11,775 bases of DNA. Source: Persephonella sp. Lineage in GTDB: Bacteria > Aquificota > Aquificia > Aquificales > Hydrogenothermaceae. Below, in pieces: positions 6,146 to 11,775 of the stretch. Within the stretch, counting starts at the first letter, position 1, and each line of letters begins with the position of its first letter. The notes below the pieces were generated by a model. It was not told the DNA's origin. It was given only the letters and a program-made list of their open reading frames with translations, and made no database searches. The stretch is taken from assembly GCA_027081375.1 (NCBI GenBank), contig JALWKR010000238.1:1-11775 (forward strand), read 5' to 3'. The translations under genes were made by a program, and so were the position numbers.

Positions 6146-7121
6146 GTTTTATCCACTCTTTTACATATAGTTCTACACTTAGTACTTCGTAATCTTTACT
6201 TAAGCGATCAGGGGAACTACCTAATATTTTTATGTCTTTAAATAATCCTGTATTTAACAACTCCTGAATAAAATTTCCTCTTTTTTTAGGTAAACCTACA
6301 GATACGGATACAACATCTGGAGAATAAATAATATCGTCAATAAAACCTTCATATTTGTTTACAATTTTTGCAAAGTTTGAAATAACAACAATTGGAAATG
6401 GATATTTAAGTTCCTTTTCAACAAAATCATTCCAAAATTGGCTTTTTTCTTTTGCAAGTTGTATTTTCTTTTTTATTCCTTTATTTTCAACTTTAAGCTG
6501 AAAAAGTTTTTCTTCTAAATGTGACTTCTTTTTTTCTAAATACTTAACGTCAAGAAATTTGTATGTTAACAATCCTAAAAAAAAGATAGATAGAGGAATA
6601 GAAATATTATTTAAAACTGCTTTTATCACATTTTCCAAAGAAAAATCAACCCTTGAGAATTTAATTAAATCTTTTATATCGTATTTAGGCTTAAACTCTG
6701 TTATTTCCAAAACTTTAGGATTTTTTAATGAATGCTCTTTTTCTAAAAGTTTTAATTTTATCTGTAGCTGGGGTATGTTTCCTTTATAAGTTATTTGTGA
6801 CTGAAGTTGGTTATTTTTAATTACAAGGATAGTTGTATAGTTTCTTTTTTTGAAAATTATAAATCCATTTTCTAAGTTTGCCTGTTTTATTAACAAATAA
6901 CTTTCTGGAATATATACTTTATTTTCCTCAAGAGGATATCTTGTGAACCATATATATATTTCATCTTCTTTTTGGAGGAAAATAATATCTCCATTTTTAA
7001 AAGGAGATTTATCTAAATAATTTAGCTTTACAACATCATATGTGAATTTTACATTTGGAGGTATATTATCTTTTATAAAAAATGTATCTTCTACTGGAAT
7101 AACTTTTATAAAATTCAACAT
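6132..7121 (-). CDS. gspL: GspL-like type II secretion assembly protein
   Basis: GspL recruits the GspE ATPase to the membrane and pairs with GspM. This 329-residue protein has a cytoplasmic domain (1-165), one membrane helix (about 172-191, ISIPLSIFFLGLLTYKFL), a Lys/Glu coiled coil (194-238) and a C-terminal domain (about 240-320) of alternating strands and helices fitting the ferredoxin-like periplasmic fold. The cytoplasmic part is shorter than the roughly 230 residues of proteobacterial GspL, and I could not see the actin-like ATPase motifs in it. The ATG at 7121 has no good Shine-Dalgarno at the proper distance (GGGAG lies 16 nt upstream) and an in-frame TGA lies three codons upstream, so the frame cannot extend much. 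It follows gspK by 28 bp. The assignment is by topology and order. Confidence 0.7.
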   Translation of the reverse strand: MLNFIKVIPVEDTFFIKDNIPPNVKFTYDVVKLNYLDKSPFKNGDIIFLQKEDEIYIWFTRYPLEENKVYIPESYLLIKQANLENGFIIFKKRNYTTILVIKNNQLQSQITYKGNIPQLQIKLKLLEKEHSLKNPKVLEITEFKPKYDIKDLIKFSRVDFSLENVIKAVLNNISIPLSIFFLGLLTYKFLDVKYLEKKKSHLEEKLFQLKVENKGIKKKIQLAKEKSQFWNDFVEKELKYPFPIVVISNFAKIVNKYEGFIDDIIYSPDVVSVSVGLPKKRGNFIQELLNTGLFKDIKILGSSPDRLSKDYEVLSVELYVKEWIKHGKK

Positions 7122-7149
7122 TATTTTCGCTCAACTACTCCCTTATACT

Positions 7150-8064
7150 TTATTCTTTATATTTATAAATTACATAAGGTGTTGTATTTAATTCTTTAAA
7201 ATCTATTATACAATAAATTTTTTCTACTGCCTTTCCTGAGGTCACCTTAACTTTAATTTCCAAAATTTTTGAAGATTCTATAGTAAAAATTTCACTTAAA
7301 GAAGGATCCTTATTTAGAAGTTTTTCTAAATCCTCCAATCTACCTGTTTTTTTCAAATTTTTTATTTTTTCTATTTTAGATTTATCTATATATTTTAGAT
7401 TATTAAGGAGGTTAATATCTGCTAGAAAAAGATTTAAATCGCCACCTAAATAAGAAAGAGATATATATTTTATTAGTTTTTTATAAATATCCTGTGTATA
7501 TCCTTTGATGTTTAAAAGTTCCTCTATATCTTGCAGAAAAGAGTTGTTTCTTGGAGTATATAGAGTTCCTGCTATATTTTTATAGTACGAAAATTCTGCT
7601 CCACCATTTCTCACAAGGTTATCTCTATCAATCCAGTCAAGGTATGTATTTGTTAGTTTTACCCCTTCTTTTTCTCCAAATAATTTTACCAGTATAGGCC
7701 TTAAGGATGTTTCATCTGTAAGATAATACAGATTTACTTTTGCTGATTGATCTAGAACAGATAAAGTTAGCTTATCTTTTATTTTATACTCTCTTCCATC
7801 AAGAATAATTTCATCAGGATAATCATTGTCTATCTTATTTAGGAGGATAGTTTTATAACTTTTAAAATTACTTGTCAGGAACATGAACTTAAGTTTTTCA
7901 ATCTCTGCTTCTGCAGTTATTTTGGCTTCCAGTTTATCAAGAATAAGTTTATATGAATTAATAATTTCTTTTGTTATTTTTATAGTGAAAATAGTTAAAG
8001 CTGTAGCTATAGACATGATTATAAGGGATATAATTAAGACAGAGCCTTTATTAGAACTCTTCAT
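7150..8064 (-). CDS. gspK: Minor pseudopilin GspK
   Basis: GspK caps the pseudopilus tip with GspI and GspJ. This 304-residue protein starts with a prepilin-type leader MKSSNKG; cleavage after G7 would give a mature protein beginning SVLIISLIIMS. Glu at mature position 5 is absent, as is normal for GspK. The large periplasmic domain shows GspK hallmarks: VLDQSAKVNLYYL (103-115), YLDWIDRDN (141-149), GGAEFSYY (154-161) and PRNNSFLQDIEELLNIKGYT (171-190), matching the family's DWiD.D, GaE..YY and N..l.....eL patterns. AGGAG lies 9 nt before the ATG, and the start overlaps gspJ by 14 bp. GspK has no counterpart in most type IV pilus operons, so this gene is the best evidence that the operon is a T2SS. 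Confidence 0.93.
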   Translation of the reverse strand: MKSSNKGSVLIISLIIMSIATALTIFTIKITKEIINSYKLILDKLEAKITAEAEIEKLKFMFLTSNFKSYKTILLNKIDNDYPDEIILDGREYKIKDKLTLSVLDQSAKVNLYYLTDETSLRPILVKLFGEKEGVKLTNTYLDWIDRDNLVRNGGAEFSYYKNIAGTLYTPRNNSFLQDIEELLNIKGYTQDIYKKLIKYISLSYLGGDLNLFLADINLLNNLKYIDKSKIEKIKNLKKTGRLEDLEKLLNKDPSLSEIFTIESSKILEIKVKVTSGKAVEKIYCIIDFKELNTTPYVIYKYKE

Positions 8065-8701
8065 ATATAGAATCTCCTATTTCCTTTTTAGGATAAGCAT
8101 TGGATACTATTCTAAAGTAGTAAGTGTACTTTTCTTTTTTATCTTTCTTTTGAAAAACAATTTTAACTGCATCTGGAAATGTTTTTTCTATATGAGGTTT
8201 TTCAGTATTGTCTTTCAAAAAGGAAAACGTCACAGTTTTTAAGTTATCTAAGATGATAAGTTTCTTAGGCTTTTTTTTAGATTTTAATGTTTTGTAGTCT
8301 GTATCTTTATCATAGACAGGGTACTCTTTCCATACAAGTTTATCTTTTTCTTTTTCTAAAATCACTAAAACAATTTCCCTATTTTTTATGAGAATAGGCT
8401 TAGCTGTAACAAAAGAGATTTTATTTTTATTTCCATAAAAGAAAAATTGAAATATTTTAGAAGGATTTTCAGTTGTATCATTTTGAGTTAAATAAAAAAA
8501 TGTACTTCTTATGGAATCTCTTACTCTTGATAACTTTTGAAGATCCTCTGCATAGGGAAAGTTTATATACTTAACAATATTTATAGACTGCCTAAAAGCG
8601 TATGTCACAAGGGTTATTGCTATAGAAAATATAGCAATAGCAACTAAAAGTTCTACTAAAGTAAATCCTTTATTTTCTTTTAGCTGGGATATTGATTTCA
8701 A
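8051..8701 (-). CDS. gspJ: Minor pseudopilin, GspJ-like
   Basis: This 216-residue prepilin-like protein has a 12-residue basic leader ending in KENKG, then a mature N-terminus FTLVELLVAIAIFSIAITLV with Glu at mature position 5. That is the site for the prepilin peptidase and the helix that packs into the pseudopilus. The C-terminal region (TVTFSFL, then DAVKIVF) fits the GspJ pattern of a beta-rich domain, and its place between gspI and gspK is the GspJ place. The start codon is TTG at 8701, with AAAAGG about 8 nt upstream, lying within gspI; the two genes overlap by 32 bp. It would join GspI and GspK at the pseudopilus tip. The pseudopilin class is certain; the J label rests on order and the C-terminal pattern. 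Confidence 0.82.
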   Translation of the reverse strand: MKSISQLKENKGFTLVELLVAIAIFSIAITLVTYAFRQSINIVKYINFPYAEDLQKLSRVRDSIRSTFFYLTQNDTTENPSKIFQFFFYGNKNKISFVTAKPILIKNREIVLVILEKEKDKLVWKEYPVYDKDTDYKTLKSKKKPKKLIILDNLKTVTFSFLKDNTEKPHIEKTFPDAVKIVFQKKDKKEKYTYYFRIVSNAYPKKEIGDSIYEEF

Positions 8702-9101
8702 AGTCGTTTACCTTTTTAAACTGGGTTTTATATAGAACATAGTTTCTACTGCCTACTTTCAAATCTATTTTATACAAAAATATCTCGTAATTACCTTTTC
8801 CTATTGAAGAAGATTCAGTATCAGATTCAACGTTAAAACCTTTAGCTAAAAGAGATACTTTGTAGCTATATTTTATTCCGTTTAACTCTCCTGAACCTGC
8901 TGTATTTTCTGATAGTTTTTTTGACAGTATCATATCTTTTATTGATAAAGTAGTCATGTATATATTTTTATATTTGTCCATTTTGCTCTTATACATAACA
9001 AACTGTTTAAATGCTGCATTTATAGATACTATTGCAACAACAAGAATTATAAGAGAGAGAAGAACTTCTATAAGGGTAAATCCTTTATTATTCATCTTCA
9101 T
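8670..9101 (-). CDS. gspI: Minor pseudopilin, GspI-like
   Basis: This 143-residue protein has a short leader MKMNNKG and a mature N-terminus FTLIEVLLSLIILVVAIVSI with Glu at mature position 5, so it is a prepilin-peptidase substrate. The remaining domain of about 100 residues contains ELNGIKYSYKVSLL and strands YEIFLYKIDLKV and NYVLYKTQF, a size and layout like GspI. GspI nucleates the I-J-K tip complex. Two starts are possible, ATG at 9101 or ATG at 9095 (third codon); neither has a strong Shine-Dalgarno, so coupling to the preceding mini-pseudopilin gene, which it overlaps by 14 bp, is likely. The I label comes from order (upstream of J and K) and length; the pseudopilin class is secure. 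Confidence 0.8.
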   Translation of the reverse strand: MKMNNKGFTLIEVLLSLIILVVAIVSINAAFKQFVMYKSKMDKYKNIYMTTLSIKDMILSKKLSENTAGSGELNGIKYSYKVSLLAKGFNVESDTESSSIGKGNYEIFLYKIDLKVGSRNYVLYKTQFKKVNDFEINIPAKRK

Positions 9102-9279
9102 CTTTTATAAAAGAGATAAACTGCTTTTTTTTCTGTAAATTTTTTTGTTCTGCTTTTTTTATATAGTTTTCAAATTTTTCCTGTATTTTAAAAAATGCAG
9201 GAAATACAATAGAAATAGTAATTGCTATTATCGTGATAACAATAAGTATTTCTATTAATGTAAAACCTTTTTTATCCAT
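9088..9279 (-). CDS. Minimal pseudopilin (helix only, no globular domain)
   Basis: This 63-residue protein begins MDKKG, then a type IV pilin helix FTLIEILIVITIIAITISIV. After cleavage, F is +1, E is +5 and P is +22 (FPAFF), the residues typical of major pilins and GspG. The mature protein would have only 58 residues: the membrane helix and a Lys/Glu-rich, probably helical tail ending FIKDEDE. GspG and GspH normally have about 130-170 residues with a globular beta domain, absent here. The gene sits after gspF, where gspG normally lies. A GTG at 9288 could add three residues; I prefer the ATG because it gives a typical leader. It overlaps gspF by 8 bp and gspI by 14 bp, leaving no room for a lost domain. 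Whether it replaces GspG or is an accessory subunit is unknown. Confidence 0.8.
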   Translation of the reverse strand: MDKKGFTLIEILIVITIIAITISIVFPAFFKIQEKFENYIKKAEQKNLQKKKQFISFIKDEDE

Positions 9280-10474
9280 ATATATCACTCACGCTAACAA
9301 CAGCTAGCATTATTGCTACAACAATAAACGCAACAAATAATCCTAAAATTACAATAATAGCAGGTTCTAGATATGTTAGTATCCTTGAAACATCATTTTT
9401 AAATGATTCCATATATCTTTTTCCTAGGTTTTTAAAAACCTCTCCAAGTTTTGCACTTTGCTCTGCAACAGCTACTATTGATATAACATTGTCAGGTATT
9501 ATGTCGTACCTTGCCCAAACATTGCTTATTCTTTTTCCCTTTTTTATCTCATTAACTGTTTCATTCATTATATTTTGAAGAGTCCTATTTCTTGCTATTT
9601 TTGAAGAAAGTTTAAGAGCCCTGCTGATTTCAACTCCCCCTTCAAGCATTGTTCCAAGAGAGGAGAAAATGTTTGAAAGTTCCACCTTCAAAGCTATGTT
9701 TTTTACTAAAGGTATTGAGTAGATTATTTTTGATAGATTTTTACTAAAAAAGCCAGAGGAAAACATATAAATAAGCAGTCCAAAGGTAATAAATAATCCT
9801 ATAAAGATTATATCTATATGCTCATTAACAAACTTTCCAAAATCTAGGGTTATCTTTGAAATTGCTGGAAGTTTTTCTAATTCCTTTTCTGTAAAGATAT
9901 CAGAAAATTTAGGAAGTATAAATCCAGAAACAAAAAATACAGTTAAGATAGATACTATAAGTAAGAAAGCAGGATAAGCTGTTGCTGATTTTATCTCTTT
10001 TTTTAGATTTTCCCTGAAGTTTAGATCTTCTAAAATATCTTTAAAAGCTGAATGTAGATCTCCTATCTCTTCTCCAACAGATATGATATTTATATAAAAC
10101 TCAGGTATATTAAACTTTTTTTCTATACCTGTCTCTTTTAATGCTACAGATAGAGTTTTTCCTTCTTTTAGCTTTTTTAAAACAGTTTCCCAAAATTCCC
10201 CAACAGACTGTTTTGAGGAGTTTTTTATCATTATAGATATAGCCTTATCTAACTGAACCCCTGAGGTAACAAGATAATCAAGTTCTTCTATTGTGTTTGC
10301 AAAATCTTCAGTAGTAAATTTGCCTTTCTTTTGTTTTTTAGTTTCCTCTTTTATTTTAGTAAGTAGAATACCTTCTCTTTTTAACTCATTAACTAATTCC
10401 TGATACGAACCTATAAATTTTCCTGTTACCTTTTCCCCTGATTTTGTTACACCTTCGTATATAAACAAACTCAT
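9272..10474 (-). CDS. gspF: Type II secretion platform protein GspF
   Basis: GspF is the polytopic inner-membrane platform that couples the GspE ATPase to pseudopilin extraction. Its 400 residues are the usual length. The N-terminal YEGVTKSGEKVTGKF (6-20) is characteristic. Two repeated cytoplasmic T2SSF domains (about 58-185 and 262-385) show the pattern LDYLVTSGVQLDKAI and LGTMLEGGVEISRAL, each followed by GEEIGDL or AEQSAKLGEVF. Membrane helices lie at about 169-190, 220-240 and 371-392; the last starts LEPAIIVILGLFVAFIV, the family end motif. Translation starts at ATG 10474 with AAGGG 7 nt upstream and overlaps the gspE stop by 4 bp (ATGA). PilC of type IV pili is the homologous alternative; the gspK and gspJ neighbours favour GspF. 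Confidence 0.95.
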   Translation of the reverse strand: MSLFIYEGVTKSGEKVTGKFIGSYQELVNELKREGILLTKIKEETKKQKKGKFTTEDFANTIEELDYLVTSGVQLDKAISIMIKNSSKQSVGEFWETVLKKLKEGKTLSVALKETGIEKKFNIPEFYINIISVGEEIGDLHSAFKDILEDLNFRENLKKEIKSATAYPAFLLIVSILTVFFVSGFILPKFSDIFTEKELEKLPAISKITLDFGKFVNEHIDIIFIGLFITFGLLIYMFSSGFFSKNLSKIIYSIPLVKNIALKVELSNIFSSLGTMLEGGVEISRALKLSSKIARNRTLQNIMNETVNEIKKGKRISNVWARYDIIPDNVISIVAVAEQSAKLGEVFKNLGKRYMESFKNDVSRILTYLEPAIIVILGLFVAFIVVAIMLAVVSVSDIYG

Positions 10475-11775
10475 GATGCAACCCTTATAACTTCATCTAT
10501 TGATGTTCTTCCTTCTAAAAACTTTAGTAACCCATCAGTAAACATAGAACGATAACCAAGTTCTTCTATTTTGTTAAAGTTTTTCTCTTTATCAAATCGT
10601 TTGATAACTTCTTCATCAAAAGGAACTATCTCAGCTATTACAGTTCTTCCTTTGTATCCTGTATAGTTACAGTGCTTACAGCCTTCAGCTTTTTTAGGAG
10701 AGTATTTAACAAAAGGATACTTTTCAAGAAGCTCTTCTACGTTGTAAGCCTTTTTAAACTCTTCAGGTAAAACAATCTCGTGACTACAGTAAGGACATAA
10801 TGTTCTCACTAGCCTTTGTGCCATAAGCCCTATTATTGATGCTTTTAAAAGGAAAAATTCTACTCCCATATCTAACAGTCTAGATATTGAGGCAAGGGCA
10901 CTGTTTGTGTGAAGAGTTGATAAAACAAGGTGACCTGTTAAAGAAGCCTGTATGGCAATCTCAGCAGTTTCTAAATCCCTTATTTCCCCTACCATAATAA
11001 TGTCAGGGTCTTGACGTAGAATACTTCTTAAAGCATTTGCAAAAGTATATCCAATATCTGGTTTAACGTTTATCTGGCTAATTCCTTTAAACTCGTACTC
11101 AACAGGGTCTTCAACAGTTATTATCTTTACATCATCTGAATTAAGCTCAGAAAGAATAGAGTATAGTGTAGTTGTTTTACCTGAACCTGTTGGTCCTGTT
11201 GTTAAAAATATACCGTTAGGTTTTCTAACAATTTTTCTAATTAAGTCTATATGATCCTGATAAAAACCTAAACTTTCTAGGGAGTAATCTATATCTTCTT
11301 TTCCTAAAAGTCTTAAAACAAAGCTTTCTCCAAACTGGGTAGGAACAGAAGAAGCCCTTATATCTATCTCTTTTCCTGCTACTTTTATAGAAATCCTACC
11401 ATCTTGGGGAAGTCTGTTTTCTGCTATGTTCATTCCTGAGATAAGCTTAAGTCTGGTAATAACAGCAAGTTTCATATCTTGAGGAATAGTTTCTACAGTA
11501 TGTAGAACACCATCTATTCTAAACCTAACTTTCATTATATTTTTTAAAGCTTCAAAATGAATATCAGAAGCATTTTCTTCAACAGCTTTTGAAAGAAGAT
11601 TGTTTACAAGTTTTATTACTGGTGCTTCTGAAGCGATTTCTTTTAATTTATCTATCTCTTCATCTATATCTAACAGATTATCTTTTTCTGCTAAAACATC
11701 TTCTATATCAAAAAGCAGTGAGAGTTCTTTAAGCTGTTCTTCTTTTGCCAGATATACTTTTACCTGTTTTCCTGT
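10471..11775 (-). CDS. gspE: Type II secretion ATPase GspE (N-terminus beyond window)
   Basis: GspE is the hexameric cytoplasmic ATPase that powers the pseudopilus. The frame stays open from the stop at 10471-10473 to the right edge: 434 residues, with the N-terminus outside. The edge portion reads APVIKLVNNLL, then ASDIHFEALKNIMKVRFRID, the N2 domain of GspE/PilB ATPases, so the ATG at 11535 is internal. In fragment numbering, Walker A GPTGSGKT is 194-201, the Asp box ITVEDPVEYEF about 219-229, Walker B DPDIIMVGEIRD about 256-267 and the His box STLHTN about 286-291. A tetracysteine zinc motif follows (C327, C330, C366, C369), then GYKGRTVIAEIV. The first 80 or so residues are acidic. Full-length GspE is about 500-570 residues. 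PilB is the alternative; the downstream genes favour GspE. Confidence 0.95.
   Translation of the reverse strand, partial: TGKQVKVYLAKEEQLKELSLLFDIEDVLAEKDNLLDIDEEIDKLKEIASEAPVIKLVNNLLSKAVEENASDIHFEALKNIMKVRFRIDGVLHTVETIPQDMKLAVITRLKLISGMNIAENRLPQDGRISIKVAGKEIDIRASSVPTQFGESFVLRLLGKEDIDYSLESLGFYQDHIDLIRKIVRKPNGIFLTTGPTGSGKTTTLYSILSELNSDDVKIITVEDPVEYEFKGISQINVKPDIGYTFANALRSILRQDPDIIMVGEIRDLETAEIAIQASLTGHLVLSTLHTNSALASISRLLDMGVEFFLLKASIIGLMAQRLVRTLCPYCSHEIVLPEEFKKAYNVEELLEKYPFVKYSPKKAEGCKHCNYTGYKGRTVIAEIVPFDEEVIKRFDKEKNFNKIEELGYRSMFTDGLLKFLEGRTSIDEVIRVAS

Noticed and set aside
6559..6789. Plus-strand frame opposite gspL
   Set aside because: Antisense shadow with no start signal or domain.
7883..8242. 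119-codon plus-strand frame opposite gspK and gspJ
   Set aside because: It is antisense to two confidently called pseudopilin genes. Its hydrophobic Phe/Ile-rich translation is what antisense of AT-rich, Lys-rich genes gives.
8956..9138. Plus-strand frame opposite gspI
   Set aside because: Antisense to the pilin helix; hydrophobic composition only.
9088..9288. Frameshifted full-length gspG hidden behind the short pseudopilin
   Set aside because: The next bases are already the start of gspI, which is intact, so there is no space for a lost globular domain in any frame.
1..11775. CRISPR array, tRNA, rRNA, insertion sequence, phage or defence genes
   Set aside because: I saw no regularly spaced repeats, no cloverleaf-like or rRNA segments, and no transposase, integrase or toxin-like frames; all long frames are accounted for.

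Overview
The window is AT-rich (roughly 30% G+C by eye), compact bacterial DNA. Proteins are rich in Lys, Glu and Ile, and several genes begin with TTG behind strong Shine-Dalgarno sites. AT-richness, thermophile-like composition and a diderm secretion system suggest an AT-rich thermophilic Aquificota, for example the Hydrogenothermaceae (Sulfurihydrogenibium or Persephonella type). That placement is inference from composition and gene content, not from a marker-gene comparison.

Left part (1-2853): the last 29 codons of an unidentified plus-strand gene converge on a minus-strand pair, rplS (ribosomal protein L19) and rnhB (ribonuclease HII). A 200-bp divergent region carries a promoter for rplS and one facing right. 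The right-facing promoter serves a short operon: a SnoaL/NTF2-like protein, nrdR (repressor of ribonucleotide reductase genes) and a COG1926-type phosphoribosyltransferase. This operon ends at a bidirectional hairpin inside the coding region, shared with the convergent operon on the other side.

Right part (2846-11775, all minus strand): one tightly packed type II secretion (T2SS) operon in transcription order E-F-(mini-pseudopilin)-I-J-K-L-M-C-D. GspE is the cytoplasmic ATPase and runs off the right edge. GspF is the inner-membrane platform. The pseudopilins I, J and K and a 63-residue pilin-like peptide would form the pseudopilus tip. L, M and C form the inner-membrane assembly platform and the link to the outer-membrane secretin GspD. 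Most junctions overlap by 4-32 bp, so translation is probably coupled. The operon promoter lies beyond the right edge.

The most interesting points are the place normally held by the major pseudopilin GspG, which holds only a pilin alpha-helix with no globular domain, and the gene order L-M-C-D, which runs parallel to pilM/N-O-P-Q of type IV pili, with a short GspC that has no PDZ domain and a short GspL. I saw no RNA genes, CRISPR arrays, insertion sequences or defence genes, and no stretch over 300 bases lacks a gene.
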